From Membranipora membranacea (lineage: Eukaryota; Bryozoa; Gymnolaemata; Cheilostomatida; Membraniporidae): DNA of 64,000 nt. Each line of letters begins with the position of its first letter. The stretch's first letter is position 1. The translations under genes and the position numbers were made by a program. The stretch is taken from the NCBI GenBank assembly GCA_914767715.1, contig OU612067.1, positions 14,081,001 to 14,145,000 of the forward strand, read 5' to 3'. Shown in pieces: positions 22,524-34,369 of this stretch. Below the pieces are notes generated by a model that was not told where the DNA came from, did no database searches, and saw only the letters and a program-made list of their open reading frames with translations.

Positions 22524-25330
22524 ATTATCCCGTCAACGAAGTTAATGTAACGCTGTATGTATGTGTGTAATATCACACTCTTGTCTCCCCATTGAGTCAG
22601 AACATGCACAAACACAAGCAGTCAGGCTGTTATTATTATTGAATAAGGTTTTGAATTGGCGATCTACTATATAATCCCTCAATTTTGAGTGTACTCAGTG
22701 GCCTGTATTATGTATTATGTATTATGCAATGACTAGCTTTACAAAAGTATCAGCACAGCAGAGCAAATATTACAGTGTTTTTGTTAGCTATAAAGACAGT
22801 AATCACTATAGTTAAGTATCTTTGGTAATCATTCACTTAAAGTGGAGTGCAGCAAAGGGGGTGCACAGGGATTAATCATGTGTAGTGACAGGCAAGACCA
22901 TTGGCGGATCAGTCTAATAAGAGGCGGAGAATGGCCTTGGTCTCCGCCTCTAAACTCTAACAGCCAGTCCATGTTGCATTCTCAAGTGGTCAAGTCACTC
23001 AAGTGTGTTATATAAGAAATTGTGATTCGCAGACACCCCGCAGACACCCATAAATAAAGTTGAAATGAAGGTATGATATAGCTATTGTTGTGTTGGCTCA
23101 TCACACTTGGGATTATAGGATTTCAATTTCAATCTTGACAAGGGTATCTGGTCAACCTCTAAAACCATAAATCATAACTTCAAAATTGACCAATAAGAGC
23201 TCGTATAATTTGAAGCGGAATATTTGAAATCATCGGAACTGGGCGATTTCGTATGACATCAGTCGTATTTTCACCACTTTCCGATGCCATTATTGGAATG
23301 AAAATTTATTGGGCATCGTATCACACAATTCACGTCTGACGTCTGATTCTCAATAAAAATAATTCACTGCTTCTCCTCTTAATTCGGAAAAAGCAGGAGG
23401 AATTTGAATGCTGCTAACCCCATTTGAATTTGATATGGCTGGCTGATTGATCGCTTTACGATGACTGGGCCTTTCATACCCGTCTTTGGACTTAAGCCGT
23501 CAGTCAGTTCGCATATTTACCATTTTTAGTATCTTTGCTATCACGGATGCATGATTTTGGAAGATCACCAGACAAGTGTTTTGATCTTAGTTATTGTGGA
23601 TTGTAGCCTCTGATCATCTAGTGCTGCCATGCTCAACCTCGGCCAAATCGGTCATACTGTTTGGCCAAATGCACCCTTACAACAGAAAAAAGTTGAGACA
23701 CATTTTCACATCTTGTTCAAAAGTAAAAGATTTAAAGGAAATTCTGCAGTATTCGGTCACGACAGATATATCAGGAAGCACACATAGAAAAGTTCAATTT
23801 TTGCTCTATTGTAGTAAAAGGGGTATATTCATTGGTAGGTAAGCAGGTAAACTAAGGAAAAGAAAACCTTAACTTGCCATAATAGCCCAAATATGCTATC
23901 GACTCTATTTATGTCTATCATTACCAGGTGATATGGGTAGGGATCATGAAGGAATTATACTGGTACTACCGTTTTCAATGGGAAATTTCTCTTTTTGTAA
24001 TGTTCAGAGCTCATCAACAAATTTAATTTGAAATATGTGAGCTATATTTCAGCACTATGGCCTGCCTCAAAACATACCTCCACACCGATATGGGCAAGGC
24101 TTGAAAACATTGCCTTGTTTTCTTTCTTGTACCAAAACCTGTGAGGGTGGCCACTTAGCATACATAAATAAAGATTATGTTATGTTATTTAAAATGGCAT
24201 GTTTTAAATTGGTTGCAGAGGGTCCAAGGATTTGACCTTTCACTGTCAACAAGGTCATGGTGTCCCATCTTAAATATTATCTGTTTTGGGCAACCTTTTT
24301 TTGACGAAGGCGGCATTTTATGCAGAATCAACACGAAAGGTCACAACATATTTGTCCGGCATAAACTTGTAACGCAAGGCATAATTCCGCACTGTGTATT
24401 TTATACAAACTAAAGCAGATTTATGTGTCGATAAAAATGTCATTGTTATGTCGCAATAAGCATCAGATTTTTCAACTGCAACAGTTCAACAGGTGAAAGA
24501 ATTGATTAAATTGATTTTCTCTCACAATGTTACAAAAATGTCTTCACTGTTTGGGGTATTTATTCAAATGGAAGTGGGTGAAAAAGTAGTTGGCGCCAGT
24601 CTCTGAATTAAATTCTTCTCATGGAACTGAAAAGCATCATAACATCACACAGTTATAACACTCAACACAGGGTCTCATCTGCCATGTATTTGATTGGCTG
24701 TCCCTACTAGCATGATCAACATAGCCTGGGAAATTGACTTGTTTACAAAGCTGCAAACCATACTGACTCTTGTGATCTGACTGGGCATGTAGATCACTGA
24801 TAAACTAGGCTATCATTACCACAAAGAGAATGTCGTAAGGCTAAGTATGTATCATGCGTGACTTGAATTTGCGCATGTGCAAGAACAATGAGTTTAGTCT
24901 GGGTTCTAATTGCAATTTTGGTCTGGGGAGATAGGACACCCCCTGCATAAATTGCCAGTCAACTTTAGCTAATAGTGACAATAGAAGATAACTCTTTCTA
25001 ACAATTCCGCACGCATTTGTGAGTGTGCCACCAGAGCAGGTAGCCAATCAGATGGCTTCGGAATTCCGAGGCTCAATTTTGCAGAGATCAGCTCATGCCC
25101 AGAGCTGAGCATGCGCAGAATGGCTGCAAACAGTAATAAAATGTCTTCAGCACCGATGATTTGGGCTTTCCTAGAATGCTACTAGGGACTGGCTTTTTTT
25201 GCGAGCCCATTGTTTGGCAAAAGAAAGTTGATGATGCTATTCCAGATATGGAATTCAATGGCGCCAGTACATTTATGATGCTTTTGTGTAGAATGGCTCG
25301 GGAATTTCCTTGAGTTGCTAACATGTAAGT
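22524..25330. other. Intergenic region upstream of amine oxidase
   Basis: It presumably includes the amine oxidase promoter near 22.55 kb, but no core element is obvious. Open frames of 60-80 codons lack family resemblance and splice support. Confidence 0.5.
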
Positions 25331-25334
25331 AACT

Positions 25335-26095
25335 TGAATGATTGATTGATTGATTGATTGTATTCTATCATTAACATAAAATAATATGTTGAGAGATAAG
25401 GGTGTTCATACTGAAAAGGAGCCAGCATATACAAGGAAAAATAAGATTAAACACTGATGGATGATTAAAAGAGAATATCATTTAAAATATGGATAGCATG
25501 CCTCAAAAAACAGTCTTTACCAAGGGCACTTCTGTGTTTAATTGTTCGATACCTGCCTGAGGGGCATTTAGCAAGAAAGTTGTTCATAAAGTGGTCTTCG
25601 TCATGGATATATCGGAGGGCAAGTGTTTTGGTACGCTTAGTCATAAGGCTGTCGAGATCATCTACTTGGAGTTTGAGCTTTGAGCCCTGATGCTAAGATG
25701 TACAAAATTCCTGACAATATACATTCGCTGCTCAGCTTTACTCACAACAGACTGAATGTGTTCTTCAAAGCGCAGCTTTTGATCTAACATAATACCAAGA
25801 TAAGTGACTTTGTCACACATAGTAATGCTTTCACCATTTAAAACAATAGGAGGGGTATGGGGCTTAGTTCGTTGAGTAGAAAATAATATTTCCTGAGTTT
25901 TGCTGGCATTCAATAAAAGATCATAATCAGAACATTGCTTAGAAATAATGTCTATCTCGTTAAAGTATGAGTCTAGATCTTGTTGATTGGAAATGCAGCC
26001 AATGATACAGATGAACTTAGCGCATAGTTGATACAGAATGCCAATATTTTGAGATCCCAACAATGAATTGGGCTTGGAGAGGGTAATGCATACTT
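25335..26095 (-). mobile_element. 5'-truncated LINE: RT C-terminal region and 3' end
   Basis: The minus-strand frame reads DLDSYFNEIDIISKQCSDY, LLLNASKTQEILFST and VTYLGIMLDQKLRFEEHIQ, the C-terminal thumb region of a non-LTR reverse transcriptase. After an internal deletion it resumes with LQVDDLDSLM and ends with a stop after NDILF at about 25486. A short 3' UTR ends in a (TCAA)n tail at 25337-25364. No YADD catalytic block remains, so it is inactive. It may belong to the same clade as the fragment at 4.85-5.64 kb. Confidence 0.8.
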
Positions 26096-26734
26096 GGACA
26101 TACACATGACAATTAAAACTTGAGTGTGTGATTTTCACAGGCATAAGGCCACAATTAGGCCTCAAAAGATTACCCATTAGGCCGCACTGGCAAAAAGGCC
26201 GCAGGTTGATCACAGCTGCTCTATGATGATCATTAAAATTAGAATCTTGACAAAACTTGCTTGCACAAAAACCTTTCTCATTATCAAATTCATGGAAAAT
26301 CTACCAAAATCACATATTTTCTTGACTGTAAATCCTCAACTTCTCTGCAAGCAGTTAATTCAAGCTCTGGTTCCTACCTCCTAGGACTACCATGTGATCT
26401 TTTCAATCACTACACAAATTTGCTGACGGCCATTTACCAACCTCCGCAATAAGTTCACTGAATTTCAGTTTAAAGTATCAAACACGGGATCAGATAAAAA
26501 TTGATGTCCCTGTAATTCAATTGTGACTCAGAGATTCATGTGGCCGCTTGCTTGTTAGTTTTTTTCTCAAATAGGGCTGGAATGCCTAAAGACCACCTCT
26601 GTTTCAAAAAAGTTTCTGGGGAGGCCAAATACCACCTAGCGCCTAGCCCTACCACTTTAAAACCGACAGATACAGGCCTGGATATTCCCCATTCTTATCT
26701 ATATCTCAAGTAAAATTTGCCCAAAAGGTAGTGC

Positions 26735-27085
26735 GGCAAATAAAATTTTTTTCACAAAATTGCTTTTAGTTGGTGAAAATTGTAGTGTTTGATACAGTCA
26801 ACAGAGAACAAGAAAAATGCGTGCTGAATCCATAATTGAGGGTGTGCCTTGTTGTAGTCATCGTCAACAGCGGCAGCGCAGCAGTGTATGGCAGCACATT
26901 AAAAAATTTTCACAAAATTGATTTTAGTCAGTGAAAAATGTATACTTGATACAGTCAACACAGAACAAAAAAATATGTTTTTGGGGTTAAAAAAAGGTGC
27001 TGAAACCAAAATTGAGGGTGTACCCGGTTTTAGTGGTCAGTGACAGCGTGGTGGCATATTCCAATATTTTCACACAATGGCTTTA
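26735..27085. repeat. Tandem repeat of about 170-bp units
   Basis: TTTCACAAAATTG, TTGATACAGTCAACA, ATTGAGGGTGT and GCAGCACATT/GTGGCATATT recur in order about 2.3 times. No coding content was seen. Confidence 0.8.
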
Positions 27086-27919
27086 GTGAGTTCAAAGACT
27101 GCCTAACTGTTTGGCACGAAACTCAACTATCAGAATCTGAAATCAATCACTTTTAAAGATGGTTCATAAATACTGGCTAACTGAGAATCTTAATTAGTCC
27201 TGACACTGACAGTAGATTTGAATGTGGCTTTGCAATGTTCACTGATTGATAAAAGCACATTATTTATTCAACTTCACAAGAGTCTTATGATAATCACATG
27301 ATATGAGGGCATGCTGATCAACCAGCTCATGCAATGATTTCTTTTATTCATCAATTAATCCTGTTTGTTGGGTTTATATTCAACACTTGTATATTGGATC
27401 AAGTATCACCAAAACACACCCAATGACTTTGACTCAAAGTCATTACATCCCATTTTGCTGTAAAATAGCTTACTGGAGAATACATTTGGTTTCACAATTA
27501 AATGAGTTTCAGGGCAATAAATCAGATGCCTGGTGATTTCAGTTTACCCACAATTCAAGAGACAAACGTGGTAAACTATGTCGAGTTGTCATAGCATTGT
27601 AGAAGGCTAGACAACCCTGAAATTTGGAAATGCGATGGGATACTTGATACTTTGTTTTGGTTTTATTTCAGTCTAAAAAATAACTATAGGAAAGTTTGAT
27701 TAACATATGTTATGTTAGACCCAAGCCTATAGTTTTCTGACAACTGCATCAAACTTCTCACTAGTTACAGTCAGTAGTGTGACTATTTGGGGATATGCCT
27801 CATATATGGAATTGGCAATTTTCTTCATTCTAGGATACCTGTATTTTTCCTGCATCAAAGTTGTCGAACGCTTTCATTTTTTGAGCAGTCTTACGACTAG
27901 GCTGTTTCTTGTCTTATTC

Positions 27920-28000
27920 TTGTGGGGTCAGTTTGGTTCAGCAGTAAGCGCGTCTGCCAGTTGACCAGCCGGGTGTGGTTCCAAATCCCATCCGGTCCAA
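27920..28000 (+). mobile_element. tRNA-like SINE head (family C)
   Basis: GGTTCAGCAGTAAGCGCG and GTGGTTCCAAATCCC are spaced as the pol III A and B boxes of a tRNA-derived SINE. It has no mature tRNA ends or anticodon stem that I can fold, so it is not called a tRNA gene. Confidence 0.55.
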
Positions 28001-28229
28001 TTATCACAATTTCACTTAAAACAAAAATTAGAATACGTTTCGACCTAAATCCGCGAATTGATTCCATATTCAGCTATCAGTGGCAGAGAATGGCGTTACT
28101 AGTCATTCCAGTTCATGAGGATAAATTCCATAACTGGTCTGATATTTTATACTTCATTGCAATGTATCCAATTCCGACTGCCTGGCCGAACAGACCTTGA
28201 CAGTCAATTGTAAAAATTTACAATAAAGA

Positions 28230-28365
28230 CACCGGAGGGTGCTGGAACACTCAACCTTGATAACTCCCACAGTGGGGTTTGAACTCACAACTCCTGCGGC
28301 ACCAATCGCCTGGCAGTAAATAGCAAGCGCGCTAACCGATTGCGCCATCTCACCAGATGTATACA
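28230..28365 (-). mobile_element. tRNA-derived SINE (family B, copy 2)
   Basis: The head GGTGAGATGGCGCAATCGGT, the B box GAGTTCAAACCCC and the tail GGTTGAGTGTTCCAGC match the copy at 15812-15978. This is the best preserved head of the four family-B copies. Confidence 0.8.
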
Positions 28366-28499
28366 CTATAATGTGACAGATTCTACTCTTTTGTGTTGTT
28401 TGATTTATTTACATACTTATAACATATTTATAGTATATTCTTTCCCTATTTACATTTTTTTCTAAAATGAGCGTTTTATAATGCACAAAGGCACATATA

Positions 28500-29589
28500 C
28501 AAAACGGACCAGTTAATTTATCTGCTGCAAAGATTAAAAACAATCTACTTGCAATATGAAATGTATCAAATTTATCATGAAACAACAGAAAGCTTTGACA
28601 TTATGCGGTTTGATATCTGGTCAAGAGCCTTCGAGGCATAGAAAGCTCTACCAATACATACATACATACACATTACACTAAGATAACATTACAACGTTGA
28701 ACAATTGGTCCAGGTACATGCCAATGAGCGTCCTTTACGGTCCTTGCTAAGTGCAGCACAGTAAATGGAGCAGTACTTCTTACATCTGACTTGTTACAAG
28801 TCTCGGTAAGGAAGGTTAGTCATGGGTCAGTCCTCCATTCAGGTTACCTTGCCGCACCTCCTATTCCTCGTCAGTTTCACTGCCATTTGAGATCCTAAAA
28901 TAAGTACGGGAATAATGTATACTTAAATTACTGTAAACAGCATGCTCTTATGCACTATGAGTTCTGATAGGTGATAAAGATAAAAAACACAATCAGTGAT
29001 GGCGAAACATTGAGTCCATCACAAAGACCGATCGTTTCCAGTGAATGGGAGCAGCAATATGGTTTTTTTTACATCGAAAATAAAATTCCCTTTTTCAATT
29101 ATAATAATTTTCATCTGGCTGAATAGGCTAGTACAAACAAAGATGTCTGCGCATCAATGGCTGCTTGCTTCAATCCAATGGCAAGGTAACTCCAACTAAA
29201 CAAATCTGCAAAAAAGAGCAGACTGGAAACCCTAGCAAATGGTAACCATAGGAGTGGGAAACTGTGGAGCAACCAGCAAGGAAATAACAAGTTTTTTGTA
29301 GCTTTGGCCTGGCACTGAAATAATAATCGATAAGCACTAGCACATGACAACCTAACTGACACTAACTTATTACACACAGCCACGCCGTGGTGAGCATATT
29401 TGATATCAGACAGATATGCAGTTCCTTAAAAAAGTAGACAAGAGTTCCAATAATAGGCATGTTTTCATAAAAAAACGAGTTTCAGCTACTTGTCTTTTTA
29501 TCTGGAACCCTTCTTCTTTTTTCTGAATTCGCTTTTCTTGGAGCAGTAGTTGAAACAGAATAGTGACATATCAAGTTAACACTTACCAT
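28500..29589 (-). other. Probable PPP4R2 3' UTR with an intron
   Basis: A GTAAGT donor (29581-29586) lies only 3 bases after the PPP4R2 stop. A TTTTAG acceptor at 28895 starts a likely terminal non-coding exon. Because the junction follows the stop so closely, it should not trigger nonsense-mediated decay. The transcript end was not identified. Confidence 0.5.
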
Positions 29590-32500
29590 TTAGCTTGACT
29601 GCTGAGTTTCCATAGCTTGTGCTTTAGTATCAGCTTCTTTTTCCTCTACACCACTCTCCATCTTACTGACCATGTCCTCACCTGAAGTATCTTCGGTGGA
29701 GCTTACCACGCTCTCCCCCAGCCTCTCCCCTTCAGACAGAGGAGGGATCTCAGGCTGAGATTTCTCAGCGGTATCAGTGTCAGTTACAGGAGTAGAACTG
29801 ACCTCCGACGTCGGGTCAGGTGTTCTAAGAGGTTGGTCCGCGGTTGGAGGGTCAGATTTAGAATCATCAGTGAAAGGATCGGTGACACAATCGTCTGTGT
29901 TATCATCATTGCTATAATAACAGAATGGTATACGGTGATGCAGGATTTAGAGTAGATAATTCAAGTGTACAAACATTTTTGGGTTGCTGGTAATGGAATT
30001 ACATCATCAAACTTATATCTCTCCAAATGGTTATGTGCTTGATAATGATGCCTCTAGTATCAACCTGGGCAAACTTGAGCACGGAAACTAAGTACACAGA
30101 TACTTGCACATCACCGAAGCTTGGTGTCATTTCATTACTGTTTCCAAAATTTGTTTATTATCTAATTATCAATTATTTTTCTAAGATTCAAAACAAAAAG
30201 GTCCCAAAATAAGCCATATCAGTTAAATGTGCTATTTAAACATGGGACCACAGAACACAACTGACAAGTTTGAATCTACACTTGAACTCAAAACAAAACA
30301 CATGTGCTTGACCAAATCTACATGACACACATACCTGTTACTCTCTGTTGCCGTCACATTAGACACTACGGCTGCGCTGTGAGAATCATCCACAGATATA
30401 CTCTCCACAGTACCCGTCCGATCAGGACCATTGGATATCTCATAGCTACTTCTCACAGTCGTAGAGTGCGGAGTAACCATATCACTCACCCCTTCCTTAC
30501 AGCTTTCAATCTTAACACGCTTTGTGTTTGGATTTAGTTTGTGGTCATTTCTTTCATCTTCTTCGTCCTCAGTGAGGGATCTCTTACTTGTAGGCTTCAC
30601 CGGGGTAGAAGAGGCGGAGGTACTAGCCTGACTATCATCTGAGCTTAGCGACAAGTGTTTTACTGCAGTGTCCTGCCTTAAATCTGATTTTTGGCAAGAA
30701 CTGGCAGAAGTTGGAAGTTGAGAAGTTTTCAATGCAGGTGAACTTGAGGTGTACTTGTTTATATTTTGGTCTCCGTTTCCGACTTTTTCGGCAGGAGATG
30801 TTTTCAGATTGGAAGCTGGATTGCTGTCAGGTTTAGTCGGAGAAGAGTTTGTGGCTTGTGTAGAATCGGCCGAGGAGGGCGTGGGAACGTGGAGCCATTC
30901 AAATAACCAGTAGAGCTTTTGTTTAATTACCAACTGTTTATCTAAAGGTAACACCACCTCGTCCGGCTCAGGGCCAGAGGATTTCCTGCAAAAATTAGAC
31001 AAAAAACAGTTAACAAATGAAAGGCCATCTGCTGCTGTACCTTTGGATAAATACAAGCACAGAGACATTTTTAAATAATATTTCAAGTCTCTAACTTAAC
31101 TTTGATGCATTGCATATCTTTCTCATAAAGGTGCCTGAAACTAGAAAATTACGATGAGTGAGTAATGGAGAGAAATTCAGACGGTGTGCACTCAAAGCAT
31201 GTAAAAAATTGTTCAGTTAGAACATCTTTTTTTTTTCTATGAAAATATTCATAATATCAATGTCTTAGAAAAAAGGGAAAAATTACTCAATGACATAGCA
31301 TACCTTCCCATGTCATCCACTGTTGTAACAACCATAGTGTTTTTCTCTAAAGCCCTGAGGAACTTGTCTATGCGCTTGTAATGTAGCTCTGGTCTGCATA
31401 TCAGCTCACAGAGCCGCTGTATAGTAAAAGGGGCCCTAAACAAAAACATCAATAGGCCTATTACAAAATAATAGAGAGCAAGCAGGCAAATTTAGAGTTG
31501 TGCCCTCTCTTAACATTTTCTTCCAGGAAACGACAACTCCTAAACTAGTACAAAACCTCTAAAAACTGTCGATTCGATCACAGGTGCAATTAGAATACCG
31601 AAATGAACCAGCAGCCTTTTTTTAAAGCCAATGAGTCTGAGAGTTTCCTGGCAATATAAAACTTGAGTGCATGACTTGTTTTAATATCACCATTTAATTC
31701 AAAAAATGGATTCAGCTTAGTGGTTAGGGTATATATTTGAGTAAACCTGTAAAACAGAAAATGGATCGACTTTTAAATTATCTAAAAAACCAAGACTTGC
31801 TGTCTGGTACACCACCTACTTCTTGAAGGCATCAGCAGCTTGGATAATTGCAGTGTAGATTTCTCGGAATGTTTCCTTCTTACAATTTGGCATCTCCGGG
31901 ATCTTATCAAATGGCTGTTTATTATTATACCATCTCATAACCTTATCCAGCTGCATCAGAAATACTGGCTTCACATACTTCCAAGGACGCCTGTAACATA
32001 GAAAATAACTCAATATCATATAATGATCTGACAATTTCGATAGTCAATCTGAACAGGAGAGGTATACACCCGAGGGTCTGGGGGCTGGAACAATCAACCT
32101 TGAGAGCTCGCCCAGCATGACTTGAACCCACAACTCCTATGGCACCAATCATCTGACAGTGAATAGTAAACACACTAGTGCGCTATCTCACCATCCCCAT
32201 TGGTTGTGATGTAATTGGCATGCCCGCTATTCACTACTCAGAATTGTCCATTAAACTTTCCCTAACTATGGGTGGAGCAGGGCCAACGAAAACCTAGAGA
32301 ACCTTGGTTCAGGTCTCTAGGAGACGTAGCTCAGCTCAAGCCGTGGATGCCTTTTAATAACACTCTTGTTGTACGATGAGGACAAGGCCCTGCAATTCAC
32401 TACAAGCACTGTGTTGATTTAACTACAATTATTATCCAATAAAATCTTTGTGCTCCAACACAGCTACCTGACATATCTGATTAACCCAACGATTGTCGAT

Positions 32501-33894
32501 ATTGACTTCGGTGCAAGTCAGGTTATCATTTTCTATAAAATTAGGGGTCAGACGGAATTTAAGATCAGCCTTTCATGAGGATACCGCTGGAAGTCACTAC
32601 TTGCCCAGTAACACCAGTTTTTGATATTTCATCCAGTAGATTCTCCAGAGTTTCAGGTACTTTAAGATTTGGGGGTTTATTTTTCAGATCAGGGATTGTA
32701 CCTGCTATGGGTGCGACACATCTAGCCCTTTCAAAGTTTGCTCTGAAATCTACAAAATCAAAACGGTAATTAATTATGATCAGATATGACACTTGAATGG
32801 TTTCAGATTAAATTAAGCTGGATCATTTCATCCATCAAATAGACGACTAAGAATAACTTGTTTGGAGTGACCTTACGCAAACATGATGGCATTCTAGGGC
32901 ATCTAGAACGACAGTCTTGTATCAGTCATGACCTGGGAAGTTACACTTAGAAATGGTGCTATATGCTACTAGCCAGGAGGTGTTAATATTTACTACAAGG
33001 ATATTGCTTGTTGACTGTTTGATTTCATGGTGTTGTCTTCTCTGAAAAGATCATTATTGGGTTATTATTATAAGTGATACTGTGGTTAATGCAAACAAGA
33101 TTGAGACATGCAATGATAATATTTTAATTATCATTGGCGGGTCAAAAAGTTGAGTTTGTGTTCATTTTATATCTGAATGGATTAGAGGCCCACATTCTTC
33201 AAGCACAGTGTCTGGAGTGAGAGAAACTTCAGATAAAGTATCATAGGCCTAACTTATGCCTAGGATTATCTGACAACAAGACCTTCTACTAAAGGCCTAA
33301 TTTAGACAAGATGGCCCTAAGCCTAGTACTCCAAGGGTATGCCAACCAAGGTAATGGAATGGATTGGCATGGTTTTCGATTCCTATTCATTACCAAGGAG
33401 TAACAGGGACAGGGTAAGCTGTTACTCCTCCAGTCCTTGTTATTACTGACTTTAACCCAGGAGTTACAGCAACTATTGGCTATAACTTTTCTCTGTCGAT
33501 GCTTTGCCTCTGTTATGTCACTTTTGTTTACAATGATGTTGTTGGTCAGGTTTGATTTGATGAATATATAATAAGTAAATCCTATTATCATAAAATCATC
33601 TAGCTAGTAGTAGTAGTACTAGTAGACATCTCCCTGCAAGTGCATACACTCACATACTTGGGTTACCTAATTAATATTAGACTTAGGTAAAATAGCCTAC
33701 ATAACATGATGGGATCCATAAGCAATTCTAAGGTAAGTAAGTAATTCTAAAAAAGAATAAGTCATAAGATCAAGATGAATTTTATAAGAAACATCAATTC
33801 AATTCCAAGCAATTTGTTGAATTTACACTTAATTTACAGTAAACCTCCCCGCTACTGACTTACCTTCAAATATCTTCATGGTCGTCTTATTCAT
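29590..33894 (-). CDS. PPP4R2: Serine/threonine-protein phosphatase 4 regulatory subunit 2 (483 aa)
   Basis: Regulatory subunit of the nuclear and centrosomal PP4 phosphatase complex, which by family acts in DNA repair, snRNP maturation and microtubule organisation. Exons: 33864..33894, 32605..32749, 31820..31990, 31304..31435, 30335..30985, 29590..29911, all phase-consistent. The conserved region is residues 1 to about 160 and includes [16 protein letters not shown] and the family hallmark [11 protein letters not shown], then [14 protein letters not shown]. The remaining two thirds is low-complexity and Ser/Thr/Asp-rich, with a nuclear-signal-like stretch ([14 protein letters not shown]...TKRVKIE), as in vertebrate PPP4R2. 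Intron 2 has to use a GC donor to keep frame. It is divergent from the PH-actin gene, with about 475 bp between the coding starts. Confidence 0.92.
32052..32192 (-). mobile_element. tRNA-derived SINE (family B, copy 3)
   Basis: Head GGTGAGATAGCGCACTAGTG, B box GTGGGTTCAAGTCATGC and tail AAGGTTGATTGTTCCAGC then CTCGGGTGTATACCTCTC match the other family-B copies. It lies in PPP4R2 intron 2 in the sense orientation of the gene. Confidence 0.8.
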
Positions 33895-34369
33895 GGTAGC
33901 GATAAGTCTCTGCCTAACAACTGTTCCAGGAAGAAGCAAGCAGTTTCTGTAAAAAAATAAGATGATTTCCCTTTTAATTTTACTCTCAATTGTTTTTTTT
34001 CTTTTCTTCTAAGAATAAATTGTATCCGGTTTATTAGTTGCATTCCTACAATTTTGGGATGTTCCACTATTATTAAAGGGGTATTCATAAAATAGCTGTT
34101 GTATCATGCAATATTAGATTCCAAGGATATCATAAGTCACTACCCCTAAAATGTTTATCGTCATTTTAAACCAATCAGATCACTAAATTCTTTTGTGAAT
34201 GACCAATCAGAGTTGGTTTTGGTTGATACCTGTGGTTTCTTTTTGATGACACTCCCATTTTTGTTCACCACTCTAAGCAATGGGAAGGTAGCAAGACCTT
34301 GGTCTTCTTGTTAACTTTCTTGAAGAGGTTTTACATCTGGCTCACAACCTGACCACAAAGACATAATAC
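33895..34369. promoter_or_regulatory. Divergent promoter of PPP4R2 and the PH-actin gene
   Basis: The region lies between two head-to-head genes. Two CCAATCAG boxes (34171-34178 and 34203-34210), 32 bp apart in the same orientation, fit NF-Y sites. No TATA box is evident. Transcription starts are inferred. Confidence 0.5.

Noticed and set aside
25088-25324. 78-codon minus-strand frame and a plus-strand ATG near 25121
   Set aside because: The plus-strand frame closes after about 20 codons and neither strand resembles a known family.
27920-28000. Candidate tRNA gene
   Set aside because: A- and B-box-like sequences are present but the acceptor and anticodon stems do not form, and other tRNA-derived SINEs are common here.
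29111-29383. 90-codon minus-strand open frame downstream of PPP4R2
   Set aside because: It lies in the inferred 3' UTR intron and has no domain or splice support.
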